A DNA stretch of 64,000 nucleotides from Isoetes taiwanensis (lineage: Eukaryota > Streptophyta > Lycopodiopsida > Isoetales > Isoetaceae): positions 5,877,962 through 5,941,961 of the forward strand of contig JAJEKV010000054.1 in the NCBI GenBank assembly GCA_021234155.1, in the 5' to 3' direction. Below the pieces are notes generated by a model, which saw only the letters and a list, made by a program, of their open reading frames with translations, was not told where the DNA came from and did no database searches. Below, in pieces: positions 22,684-34,199 of this stretch (the stretch's first letter is position 1; the number at the start of each line of letters is the position of its first letter). Made by a program: the position numbers and the translations under genes.

Positions 22684-25600
22684 GACAGCCACGTTTTGGG
22701 AAGAAATGGATCAGCAAAGAAGCACATGATTCAGAGATCGGTGAAGGAAATCCCTGCAAGAAGCAGCCACGAAGGAGATTCTCAGGGAAGTCACGTTCAG
22801 GAAGAGGAGAGCAGCGGATCTGGAAGAACGGATTTGGAGGGAGAATTGAATCAGGCAGTTCGTCATTGGGAGATTAAAGCATTTCCATTCGGGGGAGCAG
22901 TTCTTCTGGATCGGGACGTGTTAAGTAAGCTTCGTTGCCTTCTATTCATTCAATGTTTCAGATTTAATCATAAAGAAACTCATGCTAGTCTACTAAAAAC
23001 GTTAGGCTTGTTATATGCTTATGCTATCAATAACAAATTGTCCTTATGATCTGGATATTTGATGACTCCGTCTGGATAACATCAATAGGAGTTTAAATTT
23101 GATTATATATGACCTGAGTTGTTGTTTGATTGATACTTTCTTAAAACACAGTCCTACATTAGAGAATGATAACGTATATTTGTTTTACTGTTGCATTCCA
23201 TTTTGATGCTAATTGTTGCCACTGGCTTCGATAATGATTTATTATCCTTGCCTAAGAGGTTAGAAAAAAAAAATTATTCGATTCTAAGATGGTTTGGTTC
23301 TGTTGTTGTGAAGGCCACTGAATATGAATATCAATTGAAATAGTGTGACGTCTCTTCCTTTGCCTCCCAACACAAGATACAATGCAATCCACGCGTCTGG
23401 TGTTGCAGGAACCAGTCAAGCTTTCTTCCATTCTTGACATTTCGGATGCGGTAATTTTTTGTTTCACTTTTGTGATTTTACAAATGTCTAAACAAGCAGC
23501 TAAATGGAGCTATTCATTGCATAATGTTCCAACTACGCAGGCTTTTACCTTTGTAACTCTTTCATACTTCATTTGGAGAGCCTCAAGCAAAAAATGGCAC
23601 ATTTTAACAAAATAATAGTAGGAAATCTATCAGGTGATAAAAGCAGCTTCAGTTTCTCACGTAATCAGAAAGGAACCCTTTTCAAAGTGTCTATTTTTCA
23701 GGCATTGCTATGTGAAAGTAATATAAAATATCCAAGCAGCTCAAGTCCGTAGGACTTTACATTTTCTTGGTTGGATGCCCTAGAGTGAGCTGTGGTCTCT
23801 CGATATAACAAAATCATCAGTTTGTTAGTCTTTACTTTACTAAGATGTCAATTGGACACCTTGTACCTTGTGCACATACACTAAAAAAGGATGATTATAA
23901 GGAAACTGAGAGAGAAAGACAATTACAAGAAACTAATTTTTGTTACTGTGAGTAACATGCAGCCTGTTGGTGTTTATTCGGCAATGACAAAAATCATTGG
24001 AACATTGGGTCCAAAATCACGTAATGTTGATGTATTGGAGGCTCTTATAAGAGCTGGCATGACAGGTATAATTGGAATATACAATGCATTATTTAGATAA
24101 GGGACATGATCTTAAGACGCATCTACTCTTCTAGAAATAATAATAAAATAATTTAGGACGGGTTAACTTTTATAGCCTTGTGATAGTTGCTAGATTTGAT
24201 TCTTCGTGGGGAAGTACTGAGTATCATCAAGCCACCCTTGATAACTTGAGGAAAGCAACGAAGGCTACGAAACATCTTTGCGGAGTATGCAACTTTTTTC
24301 CTAAGTAATATCTTCTATGAAATTGTATGGTATAATCTTAAAAGAAAATGGTTATAAGCACAACGACTTAACTTATACCTTTGGATGGCATATTTCTGGA
24401 AGTCTATTTGAATGATGTTGTCTTTTTCCGTGTTTTTGGGAGCAGCATGATTGAAATAGGATACTTACTATTTGTTTCTTGACACAGGTGATGCTGGATA
24501 CGGCTGGACCAGAGCTGCAGATTGTAAATAAGACGGAGGCCCCCATTGCACTTGAACTTGATGCTGTTGTGACGTTGACTCCTGATCAGACAAAGGAAGC
24601 TTCTGCCAAACTTTTGCCTATTAACTATGAAGGGCTCGCATCTGTAAGTGCCTTGTATTTTTCATGCAATTCTATGCTTCAATTTCACATCCTTTTTTAT
24701 GGTGAGACGTCAATTGGCTTTAAAACTAACTCGGGTCGTTAATTCCGGCAGGTTGTAAAACCTGGGAAGACCATTTTTATTGGACAGTACCTATTTACAG
24801 GGAGTGAAACTACGTCAGTCTGGCTTGAGGTGTGAGTAATGTCTATCCCTCTTGTCTACTTTTGTTTTGTGACCAGTAGTTTACCAAGTTGTCTGGTACA
24901 GGTTACCGAGACAAAGGGTAAAGATGTTATCTGTCGTGCAAAGAACACAGCTACACTTGCTGGGGGCTTGTTCACAGCCCTTGTTGCTGAAGTCCGACTC
25001 GATCTTCCCACTTTAACTAATGGAGACAAAAAGGTAACCTGTTTAGGAATTTCATAATTTTTTTGTTAGGTCGTAGTGCTATGGCGAGCTGCTTATTCTG
25101 CATTATGCGTACATTGCGACAAGGTGCATAAGCAGTTTGCTTCTATCTTGGCATTAAAAATGAGGATGTCATTCCATAGTTATGTCAGGATATGGCCGCA
25201 ATAAGTAGTAAGAAGGGTTTACTTGGAAGAAAGGGACTGGTAGCTCCGTGGAGGAGCACTTGGTTTGCAAGCAGGACATTGTGTGTCTGGTACTCAGCCA
25301 TGCCAGCCTCTTTTTCTCACATGGTATTAAAGCCAAATGCAACAGGAAAGATGAGGATGGAAAGGGCTTAGTTGTTGTGTCTATTAAGGAGTATTGGCAT
25401 ATGTAATAGAGATGTGGCTTGCAAGCAAGAGGTCCTGGGTTCGATTCCCAGCCAGTCCATCCCAGTTTCTAACATCATTTACAGCTTGGCAGATCAAACT
25501 AGCGTGGTTTAACAAGGTTTTACATGTTGATGGACGTAATATATAAACACGCCCCAGATTTATGACTGTTCTGGAAAAGAATAATAAAAAATATAGTAAA

Positions 25601-28600
25601 GTCTGCTTTTCTACTACGACCATTATTTGGCTGCTTTGTTGTAATTGTCTTTATATAACAAAGATGGAAAGTCCTATATTGATATCTGATTGCAAAGTGC
25701 TAATGTTCATGGTTGGGTTTAACTGCTCAAACTAATGGCTTATGTTGATATGCTAACATTTGCATGTATTTAACACTGGTAGATGATTGAGACCTTTGGG
25801 AAGCAAAATGGTATTGACTTTCTTTGCTTGTCCTATACCCGCCACCCAGACGATGTGAGAGAGGTATTATTACATTGCATGCGTGATTTTGGTGATGTTA
25901 TGATGGAATTTTTGCAAAGAAATTATAACTTGCATATGAAATTGACTATAACGAAGTAGCGTAATTGGGCAGCCAAAGTAATGTACTGATTGTTATCATT
26001 GAAGAATTAACAGTTTGTCACTGTATGTATATATAGGCGCGTGCATTCATTTCTCAGTTCAACGAGCTTCAAATGACACAGATATTTGCAAAGATAGAAA
26101 ATTCAGAGGTAATGTTTTTTGGCAATTTTCAAGTATTTATTTCTAACAGAGCATGTATTGTCCTTTTCACTATTGGGCGTGGATGGAAGTTTGTAAGTTC
26201 CATTAAGTGTAAATGAAACAAACTTATTTAAATGCAATAATATAATATATGGGCAAGGATATCGAGAGTCGACTTTTTTTGCTAACAGGGATTAAAGCAC
26301 TTTGATGAGATCTTGAAAGAGGCAGATGGTATTGTGCTTTCGCGTGGAAATCTTGGAGTGGATCTTCCTTCTGAGAAGGTTGTAGAATTAAGATACAGGT
26401 TCTGAATTTCCTTTTTCTTACTTTTAATCCTAATGTCGTTTGCATGCTTCTTGGGAATAGGTCTTTTTGTTTCAGAAGGCTGCCATCCATAAATGCAACG
26501 TGGTTGGAAAACCTTGTATTGTGACACGTGTAGTTGATACAATGACAGAAACTCCTCGCCCAACTCGAGCCGAGGCAACTGATGTGGCAAATGCTGTACT
26601 CGATGGTTCAAACCTGTTCCTACTTCTAGTTACTCATTAGTGTAAACAAACGGTTTTCACAGAAAATTTGGAAATATCACGTCTTTATTAAATTCACTAG
26701 ATGTGAGCTCTCATGTCATCAGAGAGGGCAGGTGGTTAGATGCATGGAGAATGAAGGGGGCGGGGAGAAACTTTCTTGCCATTTTTAACCACTGAATATC
26801 TTAAGCTTTAGTTAGGATTAATGAGATTATTAAACTTATATGCAATACATAAGAGATATACAAATGCTAGAGGGTGAGTGGTCTCCCTTGACAAAGGATA
26901 AAGCTTAATCTAAGAATATCAAGCAGGTTTTCTATTGAGTAGTTCAAAAAATCGGTGGTTGTTTCTTGTTAAAGGTTTTTTCCTTATGAGGTTCTGTGAT
27001 TCTCTTATCTTGCCCTGCTTATGCCCTTGAGTTTCATCCCAAACATGCGCTCTCTTCGTACTACATTGTTGCAGTGTGAGCCATGCTGACATGTTGACAG
27101 AGGATATTTATTTTCGTTCAACTTAGAAAGGCTGATTTGGCTGAATGAACAAACACATGAGGAAGCGATTTAACATAGAGATTGTAATGTTGCAGGTATC
27201 CATTATTTGTTTCTGTAGTATGATTGCCATATACGGCAGGAATGGCAGAAGCATCCAATCTACTTCCTAGAATAGGGCTAGGAAGGTTGATTGATGAAGT
27301 GGTTAAACACACAGGTGAAAGAGGTGGATACTTTTAACCTTTAGGGAGGGTATCATGGTTAGTCTTTATGTTTGCCTTATTAGACATGGAATTGGTATCC
27401 GCCACAATCAAATTTTTTGTCAGATTGAGCCAAACGATCTGTTTGTTCTTTGGGAAAAACTAGCAAGCAGCCAAGCACGTATTATCTTCCATCATCATAT
27501 GATCCAGACTACACTGGATGCACGTCTATAATTTTCCTCAGGCCTTGCTGTTATACAGGACACCGAGTTGCTAAGAATATTTGAAACTGCACGCAGTATC
27601 CAGGGCTTTTTACCTTGCAGTACCAAACGAGGTTTTACGTTGTGAAAGTGCAGTCAGCCTTCTTTGACTTTGGCAGTTTTTTCCTTGGTCTAATGTTACA
27701 AAGTCTAAATTGTTATAAGTGCATGGCTTGCTATTATAAGATGGAATTTCTTAGTAGATGTGTGCATGCACAAGCTACATTTTTAAAGCTTGATTGGTTT
27801 CTCGTTATGGATTTAATGTATCTTGCATTCCTCTTTGTTCAGGTTGTGATGCTATACTTCTTGGTGCTGAGACTCACAGGGGACTATATCCGATTCAATC
27901 TGTATCTACAGTGCGTCGGATTTGCACGGAGGTAGATGGATTTAGTTTACGACTGATTTATATTTTTTCTTGATTTCTTAATGTCCATGGTCTATAGTAG
28001 TTGATTATGTAGGCTTTGGTGAATTGGAATGCACACATTTTATTTCTATAGTAATCTAGGGTGCAACATAGTGTATTTGGTATTTGGTTTAGGTTCCCAT
28101 GGTATTTTTTACCCTTGGTGTTTTGAAATTAGGTTTTTCAACATTGTATATTTGGGCATATCTCGAGATATGCTCTCGGCCAATGGTCGAGATCTGGCTA
28201 TTAAATGATACAATGTATGCTCGAAGTGCTAAGATTGAAATGTAGAAATGGAGCGTCTGCAGGCGATTTTCAGAAAATTTGAAAAGGAATTACTTATTTG
28301 TTTCATAGAAAAATGCGCTCTTGTAATAATTTCCCTTTCTGTCATGTCTATGTTAAGTTGAACAGGGCAGTGATCCTTATCTTTTAATATTGTTTCCTGG
28401 CATGGCTATGTACATGCAGGCTGAAAAAGTGTACAATCAGAAGGTGCTCTTCAAAAGGATTGTGAAGTATGTTGGTGAACCAATGGAGCATATGGAATCA
28501 ATTGCATCGTCAGCTGTATGGAACTTTCTGCCATGTAGTTTTTCATAGAGAAGTCCAATTCAAGATTCATTAAGTGTCATTCATTGCATAATCATTTTCA

Positions 28601-31554
28601 AGGCTTTTTTGATACACCAAAAGTCTAATTGTTGACTAAAAAGATGCCGTCAGTATAATCTGGAGACATAAGGCATTACATAATGATGATGCATATGTGC
28701 CGTGAGAATGACTTAGCAGAGTAAGAAAGTAAGGCGAAAGGAACTGGAGATGATGCACTCCTCATTCTGTACTCTGGATGATGTCTATTTATTGGCCAAT
28801 TCCACTTAGCCAAGTTTATTAAACAGATAGGTAATACACTCTTGTTAATTCCAATTTGCTTTCCAGGTAAGGTCTGCAATCAAAGTTAAAGCTTCTGTTA
28901 TAATTGTGTTTACTTCAACTGGACAGGCAGCTCGGTATGATCACTATGCAGGCCATAAAGTTTAGCTTCTCTAGGCATATTATTGAATATAACTTAATGT
29001 TAGTTAACCTTCTTTGTTCTTTGTTCTTTCTATGCATTGTATATCCTTTTATGTTTTATTCATCAATGATTCCAGCAGATTGATAGCAAAGTACCGACCA
29101 CCAATGCCAGTCATGGTGGTTGTAATACCACAACTTACTGCAAATGTCATGAGATTCAGTTTCAGTGGTGAATTTAACCAGGTACTTTGCTGAAAGTACT
29201 TACTCTCAAATACTTGAAGGTCCACTTTAAATCTTTTCGTCTTTCTTTATTTTTTTATTTATTTGTTTTCCTCTCCAATGAGGAATACGGTTGAGGTTAT
29301 CAGCCAAATATTGGAGAACAGGAAAATGATTTTCTATCCTAAGGGTTTTACTAATAAAGACTACAATGAAGTGGAGGTGAACTAGTATACATGTGAACTA
29401 GGTTACTAGATGACCTGCTAAATATTGAATGGTTCCATATTCAACTGCAAATGTTTCAACCGAACAATATTGAATGATACAAGATGCAAAGTTGAGGGGG
29501 CATAGGTGTTGGAACAACATTGTTAACCCTATGTTGTTAACCCTATGTGGACGTTAGGTCACATAGTCCAACATGTATGGTCAAAGGTCAAAGTCACATG
29601 TAAGACTAGGTAGGTGGACATCACATGTTAAGACTAGTTAGGTGGTCACATCATAGTTAGGTAGGATGCCTCTATCATATATGTAACATCAACGTGTAAA
29701 TGAAAGTAGCTCATGTTTCCATTTCTCTCCTCTTATCCTCCAGCATGGTATCAGAGCCAAGGGGCTTAGATCAGAATTGATCTATAGTGAGTGGATTCTC
29801 ACTACTTTGCTGCAAGGAGGAGTAGAATCACAGAAGGGCAATTGTTTTGCTGCTGCAGGTTGTTCTTGAAGTCTTTGGGTGAAGCCCAAATCCATTTCAG
29901 TGTGATTTGAAGGTGGTTGAAGGATATTTCTGTTTCTTTCTTCTAGATTCAGCTATACCAGTTTGAATCTCATGGATCCTTTCAAATTTTCCAAAGATCC
30001 CATGCTCACCCCAAGCAATTGGTATGTTTGGGCAGACTTTTTTGAGAATTTTATGATCACTAACAATCTTGGAGCTGTTTTTGATCCTGCTTGGGATAAG
30101 GCAAAAGATCCAAGTCCACTGAGTTAGATAGGAGGGCTCTAGCCTATCTTAAACTCCTTGTATCCCCTTCTATAAGGATCAGGCTCAGACCGTTATCTAG
30201 TTTCAAAGAAGCATGGAAAGAGTTGGAGAACTCTTACGCCTATACAGGTCTCTCAACTCAGCTTGTCATCAAGAAAAAGATTGAGACAACTTTGCTGACT
30301 TCTTCTTCAAATATGACTGAATATTTGGAGAAAATGGAAGCTCTAAGATTGGAGCTTGTTGCTGCGGGAGGAAAGATGGAAGATCTGGATCTCATTCAAT
30401 GCATTTTGATCAATCTCCCTCTTGAGTATGCCATGTTATCTTCCCAAATCCGACATGCTAAGGAGCCTGATTTCCTTGAAGTTAAGGGAATGTTAATTCA
30501 AGAGGAGTCTCACATCAAGACCCTCAAGAGTAATGGGGCTGGAATATTAGGTGAAAAGGCTTTGGTTTCAGACCATAAAGCAAAAAATTCTACAAAGAAT
30601 TCAAGTAAAAGAGCGATTGAATGCTATTATTGTCACAAGTTGGGGCATATTGCAAAGGATTGCCATGCTAAGCAAAGGAAAGATGCTAAGGATGCCAGGC
30701 AAAAGAAGGCAAGCGCATCCTTAGCATCTTTCCTTTGCTTAGCATGGCAATCCTTTGCAATGATGTGAGACTAATGTGTACTTGGAAAGTAGTTCGGTGT
30801 CGATGGTGAGTTTTACCAGTCCTCTCCTATGTCTCTTACAGTGCTAATGCTGCGTACAAAGAAATGTTGATAAACAGCAAGGAGAACAAGCAGCAAGTAC
30901 GGCAAATTATGCCGTTACTTAGTACAAAAATCTGAAACCTGGATAAGGACTTTGGAGGGCATCATTTTCATAATTTGTAGTTACACTTTGCTTTCAGGCA
31001 TATTTCTTAATTTTATTTTTTCGCTTTTACAGCCGCAAAATTCGAGCAATAGTCAAGAAGCAATTCTCTCCAAGAAGATCATGCTGGTAAGCATAAATAC
31101 ACGCAAGGGCTTAAGTACTTAATATGAAACCACCTTGAAATACTAACAGATTTAGAAAATAGATAGTATTTTTCTTGAATCATAACACTATGAATATTAA
31201 CACATGTAAAGTAGAACTTGGACATAGATATGACAATTTAGAATCATCTTTTATGCAGGCAAGACAATGTCTGGCGGTTAGAGGACTGTTTCCTTTGCTT
31301 GCTGATCCTCAGGTAGTATAGCAGTATGTTTGTTAGTTTGCTGTCGTATATTGGTGATGTGTTATTCCGTTTCCTCCCTACAGATCCATGCAAGCAATGC
31401 AGCAAATGAGTTGACCTTAAGGATGGCAATAGACCATGGAAAGGTAAATGGTATTATTAAAGAGCATGACCGTATGGTTGTTTGTCAAAAGGTTGGGGAA
31501 ACTGCAGTAGTAAAGATTATTGATCTGGACACTTTGAAGCTAGAAGAATCTTGA
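22684..31554 (+). CDS. Divergent pyruvate-kinase-like protein, 17 exons
   Basis: Exons: 22684/22726-22924, 23377-23450, 23963-24065, 24187-24284, 24488-24643, 24752-24829, 24902-25033, 25783-25863, 26037-26108, 26289-26378, 26461-26605, 27843-27931, 28420-28515, 28867-28934, 29079-29181, 31259-31312, 31384-31554. All introns are GT-AG and every phase matches. From ATG 22726 the product is 602 residues; the true start may lie further upstream. The order of motifs is that of pyruvate kinase ([73 protein letters not shown], then the C-terminal domain). It fits the plant subgroup typified by Arabidopsis At3g49160, not the usual cytosolic isoforms. Several catalytic positions differ: Asn to Asp and His to Trp in ARFNFSHG, Arg to Gln after GPE, and Asp to Asn in GDLG. 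Catalysis may be weak or lost, although the KIEN lysine and glutamate remain. Confidence 0.93.
25236..25458 (+). repeat. tRNA-Ala-like SINE fragments in an intron
   Basis: In intron 7 of the pyruvate-kinase-like gene, GTAGCTCCGTGGAGGAGCAC (from 25244) resembles a tRNA D-arm/A box. It is followed by TTGGTTTGCAAGC, like an anticodon arm with TGC (Ala). About 150 bases on, CTTGCAAGCAAGAGG and CCTGGGTTCGATTCCCAG (25433-25450) form an anticodon-arm side and a perfect T-arm. Neither piece is a full cloverleaf. Two joined, decayed tRNA-derived SINE heads are the best reading. Confidence 0.5.
29507..29745 (+). repeat. 5' LTR of a Copia element
   Basis: Begins TGTTGGAACAAC and ends CTCCAGCA, giving the TG...CA ends of an LTR, 239 bases long. 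It is followed at once by a primer-binding site. It lies inside intron 15 of the pyruvate-kinase-like gene in the same orientation. No matching 3' LTR is present. Confidence 0.8.
29746..29758 (+). other. Retrotransposon primer-binding site (initiator Met tRNA)
   Basis: TGGTATCAGAGCC is complementary to the 3' end of plant initiator methionine tRNA and is the usual Copia primer-binding site. It starts at the first base after the LTR. Confidence 0.9.
29972..30770 (+). pseudogene. Copia gag, truncated in a palindrome
   Basis: ATG at 29972 opens a Gag frame ([20 protein letters not shown]) typical of Ty1/Copia. A one-base shift near 30115 changes frame; the rest (30150-30700) continues with [17 protein letters not shown], a helical capsid-like region and the nucleocapsid knuckle [14 protein letters not shown] (CX2CX4HX4C). 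Just after the knuckle the coding sequence folds back on itself at a 47-bp inverted repeat and stops. Protease, integrase, RT and 3' LTR are absent. It cannot be an exon of the host gene: the host exons on either side join perfectly without it. Confidence 0.88.
30649..30761. repeat. Perfect 47-bp inverted repeat ending the Copia insertion
   Basis: Bases 30649-30695 and 30715-30761 are exact reverse complements, separated by 19 bases. The left arm is normal gag sequence just after the zinc knuckle and the right arm is a copy of it on the other strand. Sequence after 30761 no longer resembles Copia. Confidence 0.95.
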
Positions 31555-34190
31555 TCCTTCTGGATGCAGACATCTTGCAATCTTTCGTTGCTAAGTAACA
31601 AATCCCCTCTTTCACAGCATTCCTTACATTCCTTACAGTTGCATTTTCTAAAGGAGTTGTAACAAACGACGTCAGCTTGACCCGCCATTCTAAAGTGTAC
31701 AAATATATAAAGTTGATGATCGGTAACATTTTGTGTTACTGGTGATAATTGGTGAAGAGCACCTGCAAAAATGTATTATGTTTACATTCCATATTATGTC
31801 GATATTGTCCTTGCTATATACAAGAAAAAAAATCCAGGCGAATAATCAACCAGATCTAGACATTACTTCTTGTTTATCCACACAATGAGGCACACGACAA
31901 CTATTGCGATTTCTTAAAATTAATGACAGGGTAGCCTTGGCACAAATGCCTTTTGGCTGCAGGGTGGATAGATTATCTACCTTGCTAGCTAAATTACAAG
32001 CTCTCAAGTAAACTTGCGTGGCTCTTATCATTTACACGTTAAGCTAATGAGTGCAATGTGCAAGAATGTAAATAGGCAAGTTCTTAGTATCAATAAAGTA
32101 GCACGCAGAGCAAAACAAAATGTTAGTTTTCTATCCCTTCTCATTTCCCCTTTAATAAAGTCTTTAGGGGGCATTCACTTTTCTGCTTTTGCCATGTCAT
32201 CCAAATCAGAATCCAAATTCAGTTGCCATTCCCAATTGAAGAACCTTGAAAGCTCAGAATAAAGGACAAACAAACTTGCAATCCTTCATAAGGAGTCAAC
32301 TTCAGTAAGATACGTATGATGTTTTATGGTGGTAATTTTTGTTAGTAATGGCTAAACGACTACTAGCAGTAAGGTAGGCTTGGGGCAAAGAGTGGGGAAG
32401 AAAAAGAAGGGTTGTGGGCACATGATGAAGGTAAGTGAAGATATTTAGATGTTGTGGAATGTGTAGTGAGAAGAAAACGTGATTCCCAACAAAAAATGCA
32501 CTGACTTAGCCAATCACAATCATTGGAACAAGTAAATATGTAAAGAAAGAGGTAAGCCTATGTGGAAGATGTTGAATTTATTTAAATCTAGCACAATAGT
32601 ATGGTATTAAACCAACCAAATACAAAGTGTGTAGCAGCAAGGTTGGTCACATTTGATAGGTGATGGTAACACATAGAATTGCAAAGACCACTATATGTGG
32701 AGGGGCTAGTATGTTTGGACTTGCTTGTGTTAGCAAAAGCCTCAAGAAGGTAGTATCGAAAACCAACAAGATTGTCTTCTTGAATACATAGATCGAAATG
32801 TTGTTGGAATGTGAGGGACGTATACAATGTGAAGGCACAATTTGTTTTACATCTCTTGCAATTTTGGTAAGTGAAATTGTGTGTTTTGCTAACTTTTTTG
32901 AAGAGCCACTAAAACCCGTATTAGGAAATTGCCCATCTTCGGCGGGTATCACACGTGCTGGTATTTGAAGAGGGGCATTTTTGTGGGCATTAGTAGACAA
33001 TGTTGATTGTTGCTTTTAAGGGGTTTGCTTTGCTTAAAAATACACATAAGAGCCTAAAAAAACACCCAATACATACAAAAGTCTTCCCTTGTAGCTTTTT
33101 GCATTTAATTCACATATTATTGAGTCTTTTGTTGATTGGAACATTCACAAATATAAAAGTGTTAATTCTATAACACATCTCACATTCTACGATACTTGTG
33201 AACATGCATAAGACCTCTGAAATCTTGTATTTATGGAGGTTGAATCATTGCTCCTATTTTGACATACCCTATCACAAAAATTAAGTGAATGCAAAATGTA
33301 AAACTTTGTTACTTGATTAACATCATTACCTTCACAAAAATAGTCCTGAAATATCCTCTTCAATTTAGACACATCCTCCTCTATAATATCGACCTCTGTA
33401 AAAATTGATTCATTTTCTTCTTCTATAAGAAAATCAACAGAAACACTAGTGGTTGTGTCCACCTAATCTGCAAAATAGATATGTAAAATCATAAACAAGA
33501 ATGAAGGTTCTGAAACTATTTTTGTAGAAGATTCATGATGTATTCATGATGTATGTCTCCTAAAGATAACACAAATTATTATTATTATTTATATTGATGG
33601 ATGTCATTCTATTCATCACACATCATGAGTACATTCTACATCACTTTATTCTACATATCACATGGAAACCAATCCATACCTAGGCGCGATATACTAGGAG
33701 CTGCTTTGCATGTGATTATCGAGTACATATGGCAGGATTATCAAGTACATATAGCAGGTCTAAGGTCTCTACCACATGACCGATTAGTCATACTTGAACC
33801 CGTGACCTCGGGCAATGGATTTTTAAGGTCCCCATTACTAGATTGATATTGGCTAGATTTGAACCCGATAACACAAATTATTGTCTAGAATAGAAAGTAG
33901 AGGCATTTCCTTAGCCTATTTATCTTTTTGTAGACAGGATGTCCTTTCTATATCAACTATATGCACATGATTGATCAACAATTTGAGTACTTCACAGAGT
34001 GTTATTATTGTCATCGATTTTTGGCATATTTACATGGCACATTGATCTTTCTAACGGGAACTTGTAGTCCAGATGATTTGATTGATGCCATTGATTGGGA
34101 AAAGCAATCCATTTTCATCCTTCAACCACAAATCCAAGGCCATTTCACCTTCAAAAGACGATAAATCCCTCTACGTCTATTTTCACCTAT
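31555..34190. other. No gene seen
   Basis: 3' flank of the pyruvate-kinase-like gene followed by AT-rich spacer. Near 33788-33870 two minus-strand phrases (CGGGTTCAAGTA and CGGGTTCAAATC) resemble tRNA B boxes, so SINE debris is possible. ATTCATGATGTAT is duplicated at 33531-33553. Short frames on both strands show no motifs. Confidence 0.5.
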
Positions 34191-34199
34191 GTCATATTG

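Noticed and set aside
22590-22877. Alternative frame across the first pyruvate-kinase-like exon
   Set aside because: It begins with GTG and does not join to the next exon in phase; the chosen frame does, through GTAAGC and the acceptor at 23376.
25433-25450. Functional tRNA gene
   Set aside because: Only the T-arm is intact; no acceptor stem or complete D-arm can be folded around it.
29972-30770. Copia gag as an exon of the pyruvate-kinase-like gene
   Set aside because: Exons 15 and 16 join in phase without it, it has its own LTR and primer-binding site, and the family has no zinc knuckle.
22684-31554. Ordinary cytosolic pyruvate kinase
   Set aside because: Key active-site positions differ and the sequence matches the divergent plant subgroup better throughout.
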